Assembly (NCBI GenBank): GCA_001725255.1
Contig: MEFV01000017.1
Coordinates: 1 to 64,000 of the forward strand
Reading direction: 5' to 3'
Length of the DNA: 64,000 bases
From: Comamonas sp. SCN 67-35
GTDB lineage: Bacteria; Pseudomonadota; Gammaproteobacteria; Burkholderiales; Burkholderiaceae_C
Shown here: positions 43,335-52,200 of the stretch, in pieces
Numbering within the stretch: the stretch's first letter is position 1
How the letters are laid out: each line of letters opens with the position of its first letter
The notes under the pieces: model-generated
Told to the model about the DNA's origin: nothing
Databases searched by the model: none
Seen by the model: the letters and a program-made list of their open reading frames with translations, nothing else
Position numbers and translations under genes: made by a program

Positions 43335-44775
43335 TCAGTACCTCTCGTGAGTCCAATAGATTTCTTTGTTCCAGATGATCGACCAAGTCATGTGCGGCCT
43401 GTTCGCCCTCGCGAATGCAATCCGGCAGGCCTACACCTCCATATGAAGCCCCGGCCAGGAAAACGCCTGGGAACTCCATAGCCATCGCCTTGCGGGTTTT
43501 CTCGAGACGGTCGAGATGACCGACCGAATACTGCGGCATCGCATGCTTCCAGCGGGTCACCTGATAAAAGGAGGGCGTTTCGCGCAGAGCCACGATCTGT
43601 CTCAAATCAGCCATCACGGCTTCGGCAATCGCAGCGTCGGACTCATCGACAAGCCGAGCGTCATTTTGGCCGCCGATATAGCAGCGTAATAGCGCCGCAC
43701 CCCGAGGAACTGCATGCGGCCATTTGAGATGTGACCAGGTGCATGCCGTAATCGCATGGCCCGACCCGCGCGGCACCACAAAACCGGTGCCGTTCAACGA
43801 TATTCCCGTGATTCCCTGCGGAAATGCCATCACGACATTGGCGACAGACGTTGGCGGAGTCAGCAGCACGGGTGAGATGGCATGCCTTGCGTCAGGAAAC
43901 AGGTCGGCGGCGGCAGAGCCCGGTACGGCCAGTATGATCGAATGGGTTTCCAGCGAACGCCCGTCATCCAGATCCAGATGGTAGTGCCCGCCCTGTCTCC
44001 GAACAGCGCTTACGGGGCTGCCCTTCATGATCACGCACGACTTCAGGCGGTCTTCGATCCGCGCAGTCAAGGATTGCAGACCCGTCTTGAAGGTCAGGAA
44101 TTGACCACGGGCTTCACCGGCGCGGGCGGGTTTCGCATGGCCGTATGAGTGACCCATCGCGCGGATGAGACTGCGGCGGTTCTGGCTCAACTGATGAATT
44201 TGCGGGAACAGTGCCTGCAGGCTGTAATGGTTGATGTCGCCAGCGTAAATCCCCGACAGCAGCGGTTCGATCAGACGATCCACTATGTGATTGCCCAGGC
44301 GCTTACGAAGGAAATCCCCCACTGGCCGGTCGCCACCGGTTTCCAGGCCATGCGAAAACAGATCCTGCACAACCCGCATCTTGCCCAACGGGGAGAGCAG
44401 CGGTGACTTGAGGAGAGGCCACAACCTGACGGGAATACCCATCATCGTACCGGCAGGGATGGGGTACAGCCGGCGGTCCTGCACGATGTAAGCCTGGCCC
44501 GCATGATTACGAACCAGATCGTCTTCCAGTCCGAGATCCTGCACCAGCTGATAGGCGCCTTTCTTGGTCGCCACAAAGGAGTCAGGTCCCTGCTCCATCA
44601 GGAAACCATCGCGGAGGGTGGTCTTGATCTTTCCGCCAAGTCGAGGTTCCGACTCCAATAGCGCCACCTTGGGCGCCAAGCCTTTATCCGTCAGCCTGCG
44701 CTGCAGATAATAGGCGGCGGATAATCCCGTGATGCCCCCGCCGATAATGACGGCGTGCAGCGGTTCTTCAGTCAT
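43324..44775 (-). CDS. cgoX: Coproporphyrinogen III oxidase CgoX (HemY type)
   Basis: This is an FAD-dependent oxidase of 483 residues. The FAD motif is VIIGGGITGLSAAYYLQRR, then LESEPRLGGKIKTTLRDGF, EQGPDSFVATKKGAYQLVQDLGLEDDLV and IEPLLSGIYAGDINHYSL. The C-terminal FAD region is GVFLAGASYGGVGLPDCIREGEQAA. These segments correspond along the whole length to the Bacillus HemY protein as I recall it. That enzyme makes coproporphyrin III and differs from the usual proteobacterial HemG/HemJ solution. It overlaps cpfC by four bases (ATGA) and the DinB-like gene by 11. GC is lower than in the neighbouring core genome. Confidence 0.92.
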   Translation of the reverse strand: MTEEPLHAVIIGGGITGLSAAYYLQRRLTDKGLAPKVALLESEPRLGGKIKTTLRDGFLMEQGPDSFVATKKGAYQLVQDLGLEDDLVRNHAGQAYIVQDRRLYPIPAGTMMGIPVRLWPLLKSPLLSPLGKMRVVQDLFSHGLETGGDRPVGDFLRKRLGNHIVDRLIEPLLSGIYAGDINHYSLQALFPQIHQLSQNRRSLIRAMGHSYGHAKPARAGEARGQFLTFKTGLQSLTARIEDRLKSCVIMKGSPVSAVRRQGGHYHLDLDDGRSLETHSIILAVPGSAAADLFPDARHAISPVLLTPPTSVANVVMAFPQGITGISLNGTGFVVPRGSGHAITACTWSHLKWPHAVPRGAALLRCYIGGQNDARLVDESDAAIAEAVMADLRQIVALRETPSFYQVTRWKHAMPQYSVGHLDRLEKTRKAMAMEFPGVFLAGASYGGVGLPDCIREGEQAAHDLVDHLEQRNLLDSREVLNVD

Positions 44776-45761
44776 GCCGGCACATCCATTTCACGAGCCA
44801 GTGCACCCATGACCGCATCGGACAGGCAGTCGATGAACAAGGGAGCCGCGTTTGGCATGGCGGGGCGGATATAACGCCCGCCCAATTCATTCACGACTGC
44901 CCGACATTCGATATCCAGATCGTAGAGAACCTCGAGATGATCGGCGACAAATCCGGTCGGACAATAGACGAAGGTGCGGTAGCCGCCAGTACTCCACAGA
45001 TCACGGGTCACGTCCCGGATATCCGGTCCCAACCACGAACCCGAAGTCCTTCCCGCGCTCTGCCATGCCGTCACATGGTGTTTCAGCCGCGCGGCTTGCG
45101 CAATCGATCGCGCGCTTTCTTCCAGTTGGCGCCGGTAACGATCTTTTATGCCCGGCATCGCCTCCGGCAAACTGTGTCCAGAAAAAATAACGGCAGTTGT
45201 CCCGATTTCATTTTCGGGAATGGACGCGAGAGCTGCCCTGATCTGCTTCGCCCAATAGCGGATGAATTTTTCTTGCCGATACCAACCGGATACGGTCCAT
45301 ATCGCAGGTCCGTCCAGCCGTGCAGTTGCACCTTGCGCACGATCGTCGTAGCTTTGGACACTGGCGTTGCCATCGTACGGCGCCAGCGCCAAGGCGATGG
45401 CCTGCGTGATGCCGTCTCGGTGCATCGCTTCGACGGCATCTTCAATGAATGGCTCCACGTGTTTGAGGCCAAGGTATATTTTGAATGATTGATCAGAATC
45501 GCGCGCATTCAGGGATGCCACCAGCCCGTCTGCTTGCGCTTTCGTAATTCGGGCGAGCGGCGAGATACCCCCGATCGCTTGGTAGCGGAGCCTGAGATCC
45601 TGCAGCAACGCATCGGATGGCCTTTGTCCGTGGCGGATATGGGTGTAGAAAGAATCGACAGTGTCGGGGCTGTGCGGCGTACCGTACGCCATGACCAGCA
45701 GCCCAATGGTTTGTTGCAGCATGGCGCCGCTTTCCTTTCTGTATGCGTCTTCCGACCTCAT
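44772..45761 (-). CDS. cpfC: Coproporphyrin ferrochelatase CpfC (HemH, Firmicutes type)
   Basis: This 329-residue enzyme inserts iron into coproporphyrin III. The opening GLLVMAYGTPHSPDTVDSFYTHIRHG, then RYQAIGGISPLARITKAQ, FKIYLGLKHVEPFIEDAVEAMHRDGITQA and GFVADHLEVLYDLDIECRAV, closely match the Bacillus-type ferrochelatase pattern. The metal-site His is in FSGHSLPEA and the Glu in DHLEVLYD. It is the first gene of the heme operon. The start at 45761 is supported by GGAG five bases upstream; a second Met at 45722 lies nearer the conserved region but has a weaker site. Confidence 0.92.
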   Translation of the reverse strand: MRSEDAYRKESGAMLQQTIGLLVMAYGTPHSPDTVDSFYTHIRHGQRPSDALLQDLRLRYQAIGGISPLARITKAQADGLVASLNARDSDQSFKIYLGLKHVEPFIEDAVEAMHRDGITQAIALALAPYDGNASVQSYDDRAQGATARLDGPAIWTVSGWYRQEKFIRYWAKQIRAALASIPENEIGTTAVIFSGHSLPEAMPGIKDRYRRQLEESARSIAQAARLKHHVTAWQSAGRTSGSWLGPDIRDVTRDLWSTGGYRTFVYCPTGFVADHLEVLYDLDIECRAVVNELGGRYIRPAMPNAAPLFIDCLSDAVMGALAREMDVPA

Positions 45762-45878
45762 GGGTACTCCGAGAAACCGCTATATCGATATCCATCCTGG
45801 CAGACCGGAATTGAGCAGTTCCCCGGCTTTGCGAAGGCCTGAGTCTGTATTGAATGCACTCTTGTGGCGATGCACCAA

Positions 45879-45901
45879 GCGCACAGCGAATGGCTGTGCG
45901 C
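45879..45901. promoter_or_regulatory. 9-bp stem-loop in the heme operon leader
   Basis: GCGCACAGC and GCTGTGCGC flank a five-base loop within the predicted 208-base leader of cpfC. There is no U-run. It also lies in a 46-codon open frame (minus strand, ATG at about 45913) that has no ribosome site. Function unknown. Confidence 0.4.
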
Positions 45902-45975
45902 AGTAAATACCATGAAACATAATGTGGTTATTAGCCAGAATCACAGCGATACTTCGCTCTCGGAAAACAGTCTTT

Positions 45976-46018
45976 TTTATACTTCCGGGCCCGCACGGAT
46001 CACATTGACGCAAGTCAA
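45976..46018 (-). promoter_or_regulatory. Candidate FNR/DNR-type box and class II promoter of the heme operon
   Basis: TTGAC-GCAA-GTCAA at 46005-46018 is a perfect dyad of the FNR/DNR type. On the minus strand a -10 TATAAA lies at 45981-45976. That places the box centre about 42 bases before the implied transcription start, the standard class II activator position. The Crp/Fnr protein at 41203 is the obvious candidate regulator; a chromosomal FNR or DNR is the alternative. Confidence 0.6.
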
Positions 46019-46420
46019 AATTGAAAATTTTCTTTGCATGGCGACGGAGCGTGTTGGGATTAATACCCAGGTCCTTGGCAGGGATTGGCCAATACAGCCA
46101 GCCACTCGATTCGTCCACGTGTCACACGTGGATTTGCAAAAGGCGTGCCCGCGGCCTTTGCGGGCTCAGGCCAGTTCAAGGGAGCAAGGCCGGAGCGGGA
46201 AATGGCCAGGAGGAAGTGGAATGTGGCCGGGAACGGCCAATTCAGGCGATTGGCGAAATCCGCGGGCGTTCGCAGGAACCCGCACGAGTACGCGGGAACT
46301 GGTGCGATCAGGCAAGAAAACCCCCAACCATTCCCGTTCGGGGTTTTGTGATTGGCGGCGGACGGTTGTCGTCAGAAAAACGACTGTCCGGATTGGATTG
46401 ACCTGCTCCCCATCGGCAGC
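46019..46420. other. Gene-poor stretch upstream of the heme operon
   Basis: Open frames here are short, lack ribosome sites and show no recognisable domain. The stretch contains a terminator-like hairpin at 46317-46347 and joins the IS remnant on its right. Confidence 0.4.
46317..46347. terminator. Terminator-like hairpin
   Basis: AAAACCCC pairs with GGGGTTTT across a 15-base loop, so it could act on either strand. No gene that it would end is obvious; it may be a leftover from a deleted locus. Confidence 0.35.
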
Positions 46421-46770
46421 ATGCGGGCCAGCGAAGCCACGCGGCTGGGCGAGATCGAGAGCGAGAACGCCAAGCTCAAGAAGCGACTGTCCGAGGCACC
46501 CCTGCACATCGAAGCGCTGAAGGTGGGCCTGATGACTTCAGCCGTGAGCGCGTGGATATCGCGGTGGACCACGGCATGGGTGGCGAGTACGCTGTGCGCT
46601 TGCTGGACCAGGCAGCGCAGTTCCGAGGCTATCCGCTGGGTACCCGCACCGACCAGGGGCCGGAGTTCACCGGCCGGGCCTTCATGGCTTGGGGGCGGCG
46701 GTACGCGGCGTTCAACATCCGCCCAACGACGCGGGCTGCCCGACCCCCAGAACGCCTACATCGAGAGCTT
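46421..46770 (+). mobile_element. IS3-family transposase remnant (orfA and orfB fragments)
   Basis: The first part encodes RASEATRLGEIESENAKLKKRLSE, the coiled-coil end of IS3-family OrfA. It is joined in another frame to an OrfB fragment, DFSRERVDIAVDHGMGGEYAVRLLDQAAQFRGYP and RTDQGPEFTGRAFMAWGRR, which holds part of the DDE integrase core. A further frameshift precedes QNAYIES, the region of the third catalytic acid. Most of OrfB and both IS ends are missing, so the element is dead. It abuts and supplies the last codons of the DUF5666 gene on the other strand. Confidence 0.8.
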
Positions 46771-47955
46771 GATCTTGATTTCAGTCGCGTTGAGCGTGAC
46801 CCCATCTGCCGACAGCGCGCCGCGGACCTCGACTTTGCGTCCAAGCTTCAGGTCAGCTGCGCTGCCCCCGGAAAACGTCACGCTGCCGGCATAGCTCACC
46901 GTGACGCCACGAATGGTGAAGGTGGACTTGACGATATCGATGGATGCGATCGCCCCTTCGATGTCGAACCCTTCTTGCTGGTCTTGCCGGTCGCTCTTGA
47001 GCTCCACCTTGGTCGCCATCAGGATCCCGTTGACGATCGCGCCTTCGACTTCGACACGCGCGCCCTTCACGATACCGGCCGTACCGTCTTCGAATGCGGC
47101 CTTGCTGGCATCGACCGGCAGGCCGTCAACGCTGAACGACGCCACGGACGTGAAGTCGGTGATCGTGCCTTCCACTTCGCTGTGGTCGTGGTCCTGCGGT
47201 TCAAACAGGCCGGGCTTCACGCTGCTGGCCACCCACGCGCCGTTCACCTGGGTCGTCTGCAGTTTCACGCGTACGAGACTGCCTGCCTTGAGACCCTCCG
47301 GCAACGTGACGGACGAGACGTCGATCAGCGCTGCGCCTATCGTCATGGTCTTGGCGGCGGGATTGAGTGCTGACACCCTGCCGCGCAGGCGATACGACTC
47401 GGCGCCGGCCTCCGGCTCGATGCGGGTCGCCGTGTAGACGCCGGTGACGCTGTCAAGCGTCCCGTAGATTCGTATCACGGACCCTGCCTTGAGGGCAGCA
47501 AGGCCACCCACCAACGACTCGTCGAACACGGTCGTCGCGGACACATGGACCGTCTGTCCCAGCACAACCACGGTGCCGACACCGACGCTCTCGATCGGAC
47601 CACGCATCAGGCTGCTGAACGAAATGTTCTGCGCCGTCGCACTTCTTACGTTGTCGGCTTCGCCGATCTCGCCCGCCTCGACTTCCACCACCATGCCGAG
47701 CCTCAGGTCGTTCCGGCTGTGCGCCTCACCGTCCTCGTCCTTGACGATCGCATGAGTGTCATCGTAGTGAACGCCATTGACCACGACCGAGCCGAAGCCG
47801 GAAATCCTGCCCATGGCGAACGTTTTGGATGCCGCTGGCGTGACACCCGTAGGAACGCTGTTGCTGCCGCCGCCGCACGCGACCAGTAACACGCTGAGCG
47901 AAACCGCGGCCAGGCCCAAGCTCGCGATACGGGTGAGAGTATTGACAGGCGGCAT
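46756..47955 (-). CDS. DUF5666-type lipoprotein
   Basis: This 399-residue protein has a lipoprotein signal ending in LLVAC (Cys 27) and a GGGSN tether. Repeated beta-rich modules of the DUF5666 type follow: GRISGFGSVVVNGVHYDDT, GPIESVGVGTVVVLGQTVHV, GRVSALNPAAKTMTIGAALIDV, GTITDFTSVASFSVDGLPVDA and GAIASIDIVKSTFTIRGVTVSYAG. Function is unknown; it should be anchored in the envelope. The final residues LSM and the stop codon lie in IS3 remnant DNA, so the native C-terminus may be cut by a few residues or more. Confidence 0.8.
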   Translation of the reverse strand: MPPVNTLTRIASLGLAAVSLSVLLVACGGGSNSVPTGVTPAASKTFAMGRISGFGSVVVNGVHYDDTHAIVKDEDGEAHSRNDLRLGMVVEVEAGEIGEADNVRSATAQNISFSSLMRGPIESVGVGTVVVLGQTVHVSATTVFDESLVGGLAALKAGSVIRIYGTLDSVTGVYTATRIEPEAGAESYRLRGRVSALNPAAKTMTIGAALIDVSSVTLPEGLKAGSLVRVKLQTTQVNGAWVASSVKPGLFEPQDHDHSEVEGTITDFTSVASFSVDGLPVDASKAAFEDGTAGIVKGARVEVEGAIVNGILMATKVELKSDRQDQQEGFDIEGAIASIDIVKSTFTIRGVTVSYAGSVTFSGGSAADLKLGRKVEVRGALSADGVTLNATEIKIKLSM

Positions 47956-48803
47956 GTTGGTCCTGAGTGTGCAGATGAGGCATCAAATTCTAGGTAGCCC
48001 CACTGCCAGCACATGGTCTATAAAGGTTATGGTTTGTGTCGATTCATTCGTCCGTGCCTCGCCCCGATTTGATATTTGGAATTTCCACAGTTGGTCATGT
48101 CCCAGGCGATCAGATCGCGGAGGCATACGACCGCGACACCTTGTACCGTCGCCGCTCGTGTAAGCGCCGGTTGCAATATCCAATGTCTCCTTCAGCCTGA
48201 GCAGCTTCACCGTCGTCACATGATTCACGTGTCTGATCGCCGGGCACCGACATAGCGGGTCACGGTGGCCCGCCCCTGGTGGCGAGGGCCTTCGCTCAGG
48301 GTGGTTTCGCATTCCTCGGACCACCGGGCGTCCAGAAGGCCCTGGAAGTCACTGTGCAGCATCTCCAGTGTGCAGAGCATGTCGATCTGCTTGGGGCCGC
48401 CGCTGGTATGGCCCAGCTGCAGGGGAAAATGCTTCCAGCACCAGCACCCCGCCTGGGCCCGACGGTGCCGCAGCGCGAACGCGGACTGCGCGGCGAGGTC
48501 GCGCGCCATCATTGCCATCGCGGCCGGCAGCACCTGATCGTCCGGCACGAGTTCGCTCAACCACCTACGGGCGGTTTTTTTGTGGCTGCCTGGCACTCGG
48601 TCGCCCCCGCCGCAGGAGTTGCCAACCACAACCGGCCGCCTCTAAGCCCGCGCCAGCAACGGAAGCGGCCTCGAGAACGCTCGCGTGACCACCAGAGAAA
48701 ATGGAGAACAGAGGGGCGTCGGCGGGGGCGAAAAGGCCGACTTCGCAGGGGTGGCGCTCGCGAGGCCATGCCTGGAAACCGCGCCAACGCTGGGGGAACG
48801 GGC
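47956..48803. other. Gene-poor region between the DUF5666 gene and tmRNA
   Basis: The region lies behind the DUF5666 lipoprotein start and before the tmRNA terminator. Open frames occur on both strands over the same stretch, so coding is doubtful. No integrase, tRNA or direct repeat of the tmRNA end was seen. Confidence 0.35.
48225..48629 (-). CDS. Hypothetical protein, doubtful
   Basis: This is a 134-residue open frame with no domain I recognise. A stretch PAAMAMMARDLAAQSAFALRHRR is followed by QAGCWCWKHFPLQLGHTSGGPKQIDM and a hydrophilic end. The opposite strand is also open across it, and no good ribosome site is seen. It may be a gene fragment left from a deletion. Confidence 0.25.
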   Translation of the reverse strand: MVGNSCGGGDRVPGSHKKTARRWLSELVPDDQVLPAAMAMMARDLAAQSAFALRHRRAQAGCWCWKHFPLQLGHTSGGPKQIDMLCTLEMLHSDFQGLLDARWSEECETTLSEGPRHQGRATVTRYVGARRSDT

Positions 48804-48836
48804 AAAAAAATCCCAACCGATAAGGGTTGGGATTTT
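48804..48836 (-). terminator. Rho-independent terminator of tmRNA
   Basis: On the minus strand AATCCCAACC and GGTTGGGATT form a stem followed by a run of seven T, seven to forty bases past the tmRNA 3' end. Confidence 0.85.
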
Positions 48837-48842
48837 GGGTAT

Positions 48843-49221
48843 TGGTGGAGCTGGCGGGAATTGAACCCGCGTCCGCAAGCCTTGTTCGGGCAGATCTACA
48901 TGTTTAGCGTACTGTTTTGAGTCTCGCCCGACATGCCGCGCAGACGCACGCTGCATGCAAGGCCAGCATCCTTGAATCTCGCCGCGTGCCAAGGTGCCCG
49001 GCAAACGGCCAGCTGATGTGAATTCCCTTGCAGCCTGGAGGTATTGCTACCCCCTTGCCCAGCCCATCAGCGTGCTGTTGCAAGGCTCACCGGTGTTTAG
49101 GCGGCGAGTGCGAAACGTTCGTCGTTTGCAGTTACTTTTGTGAATGGAGATTTACGAGCGTCACTCAAGCTCGACATGCACCACACCGCGTCCGAACCCA
49201 CGTCGAAACCGGTACAGCCCC
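48843..49221 (-). ncRNA. ssrA: Transfer-messenger RNA (tmRNA)
   Basis: This is a 379-base tmRNA. The 5' end GGGGCTG pairs with the 3' CAGCTCC before ACCA. The T-arm reads GGTTCAATTCCCGCC. The tag frame encodes ANDERFALAA followed by TAA (about 49118-49086), with the resume codon GCA after a GTAACT context. It rescues stalled ribosomes with SmpB. Its CCA end is encoded. The 3' side borders the low-GC, IS-containing stretch. Confidence 0.95.
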
Positions 49222-49280
49222 TCAGGCAGGTATTTTAGGCCAGAGCGCGCAACTTCAAGGGCCGCGCGTGGTGATCGAAT

Positions 49281-52200
49281 TCAGCCCACCCAGCGGCGGG
49301 CGTTGCGCCACAGGCGCATCCAGGGGCTGAATTCGGAGACGTCGCCCGCCGTCCAGCTCATCTGGACGTTGCGAAACACCCGTTCGGGGTGCGGCATCAT
49401 GGCGGTGAAACGCCCGTCCTGCGTGGTGACGGCGGTCAGGCCCTCGGGACTGCCGTTGGGGTTGGCCGGATAGGCATCGGTGACCTGGCCATGGTTGTCG
49501 ACGAAACGCAGGGCACGCGCCACCTCGGCCGCGTTGCCCCGGCGGGCAAAGTCGGCATAGCCCTCGCCATGCGAGACGACGATGGGCAGGCGGCTGCCCG
49601 CCATGCCCGCGAAGAAGAGGCTGGGCGAATCGAGCACCTCCACCATGGACAGGCGCGCCTCGAAGCGGTGGCTCTGGTTGGTGGTGAAGCGCGGCCAGGC
49701 GCTGGCGCCGGGGATGTTCTCGGAGAGCTCGGCAAACATCTGGCAGCCGTTGCACACGCCCAGCGCAAAGGTGTCGGCGCGGCCGAAGTAGGCCTGGAAC
49801 TGCTCGGACAGGCGCGCATTGAAGGTGATGGAACGCGCCCAGCCCACGCCCGCGCCCAGCGTGTCGCCGTAGCTGAAGCCGCCGCAGGCCACCAGTCCCT
49901 TGAAGTCCTGCAGACTCACGCGGCCGGCCTGCAGGTCGCTCATGTGCACGTCCACGGCGTCGAAGCCCGCCACGGTGAAGGCGTAGGCCATCTCCACATG
50001 CGAGTTCACCCCCTGCTCGCGCAGCACCGCCACCTTCGGTTGGCTCAGGTTCAGAAAGGGCGCGGCCACGTCGTCCTGCGGGTCGAACGTGAGGTGCTGG
50101 TGCAGGCCGGGGTTGGCCGGGTCGCCCGCCGCCGCATGCTCGGCATCGGCGCAGGCCGGGTTGTCGCGCTGTTGCGCGATCTTCCAGCTGACGGTGTCCC
50201 AGACCTGGTGCAGGTTCTCCAGCGTAGCGCCGAAGGCCTTCTTCGCATCGCGCCAGACCTGCAGCTCGCCCTTGCCCGCCTTCATCGGCGACGATTCGGG
50301 CCGGGTCTTGCCGACGACGTGACTGCACTGCACCAGGCCGTGCTCGCGCAGCACCTGCATGACGGCGGAGCGATCGGCGGTGCGGATCTGCAGCACCGCG
50401 CCGAGCTCTTCGTTGAAGAGCGCGCGCAGCGTGAGCACGTCGCGGCGGCCGCTGATCTGCTTGGTCCACTCCTTGGCCTCGAAGCTGTCCATGCGGCCGT
50501 CCTGGATGCCGTCGCCCTCGCTCACGAGCATGTCCACGTTCAGCGCCACGCCCACCTGGCCGGCAAAGGCCATCTCGGCCACGGCGGCGATCAGGCCGCC
50601 GTCGCTGCGGTCGTGGTAGGCGAGGATCAGGCCGCGCGCGCGCAGGGCATTGACGGCGGCCACCAGGCGCTTGAGGTCTTCGGGGTCATCCAGATCAGGC
50701 ACCTCGGCGCCGCTCGCGCCCAGCACCTCGCCCAGGATGGAGCCGCCCAGACGCATCTTTCCGTGGCCCAGGTCGATGAGCACGATGGAGCTGTCTTCGA
50801 CGCTGGCGTCGAGCTGCGGCGTGAGCGTGCCGCGCACATCCGGCAGCGTGGCAAAGGCGCTGACGATGAGGCTGACGGGCGAGACCACCTTCCGGGCGGC
50901 GCCCTCCGCGTTCCACTGCATGCGCATCGATAGGCTGTCCTTGCCCACCGGAATGCCGATGCCCAATTGCGGGCACAGCTGCATGCCGACGGCGTGCACG
51001 GTGTCGTACAGCGCCGCATCTTCGCCCGGTTCGCCGCAGGCGGCCATCCAGTTGGCGCTGAGCTTGACGCGGGAGAGCTCGATGGGCGCGGCCAGCAGGT
51101 TGGTGATGCTTTCCGCCACGGCCATGCGCCCCGAGGCGGGGGCGTTCAGGCTTGCGATCGGCGTGCGCTCGCCCATGGCCATGGCCTCGCCTGCGAAGCC
51201 GCGGTAGTCGGCCAGCGTGACGGCCACGTCGGCCACGGGCAGCTGCCACGGCCCGACCATCTGGTCGCGGTGCGTGAGGCCGCCGACGCTGCGGTCGCCA
51301 ATCGTCACGAGAAAGCGCTTGCTCGCCACCGTGGGATGGGCAAGCACCTCGATCACGGCCTTTTCCAGCGGCAGGTCGTCGAGCGGCAGCGGCGCGCCCT
51401 GGCGCGAGACGCGTGTGACGTCGCGCTGCATCCTGGGCGGCTTGCCGAGCAGCACGTCCATGGGCATGTGCACGGCCGATGGGGCGTCGGGCGCCGGGCG
51501 TTCGGCATTGGGAGCCAGATCCTGCTCGGCGACGATCAGCTCGCGCGCTTCGGTCGCCACGCCGACGACGGCGAAGGGGCAGCGCTCGCGCTCGCACAGC
51601 GCCTGAAACGCCGCGAGCGACTCGGGTGCAAGGGCAAGCACGTAGCGCTCCTGGCTCTCGTTGCTCCAGATTTCGCGCGGCGACAGGCCCGACTCTTCCA
51701 GCGGTACGGCGCGCAGGTCAAAGCGCGCGCCCCGACCCGCGTCGTTGACGAGTTCGGGGAAGGCGTTGGAAAGGCCCCCCGCACCCACGTCGTGGATGGC
51801 GAGGATGGGGTTGGCAGCACCCAGGGCAGCGCACTGGTTGATGACCTCCTGCGCGCGCCGCTCGATCTCGGGGTTGCCGCGCTGCACGGAATCGAAGTCC
51901 AGATCGGCCGCGTTGGCGCCGCTGGCCATGGAACTGGCCGCGCCGCCGCCCATGCCGATGCGCATGCCGGGGCCGCCAAGCTGCACCAGCAGCGTTCCAG
52001 CGGGGAATGCCACCTTCTTCGTCAGTGCGGCATCGATGCTGCCTAAGCCGCCCGCGATCATGATGGGCTTGTGGTAGCCGCGCTGCACACCATCGACCAC
52101 CATTTCGTACTCGCGGAAATACCCGGCGAGATTGGGGCGCCCGAACTCGTTGTTGAAGGCCGCGCCGCCCAGCGGTCCCTCGGTCATGATCTGCAGGGCG

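Noticed and set aside
46085..46351. 88-residue open frame upstream of the IS remnant
   Set aside because: No ribosome site and no domain, and it runs across a terminator-like hairpin.
46317..46360. Possible tRNA 3' end next to the hairpin (TTGGCGG)
   Set aside because: No cloverleaf can be folded from the adjacent sequence.
48279..48920. Plus-strand open frame of 213 codons running into tmRNA
   Set aside because: It overlaps the terminator and the antisense of the tmRNA 3' end, so it is unlikely to be coding.
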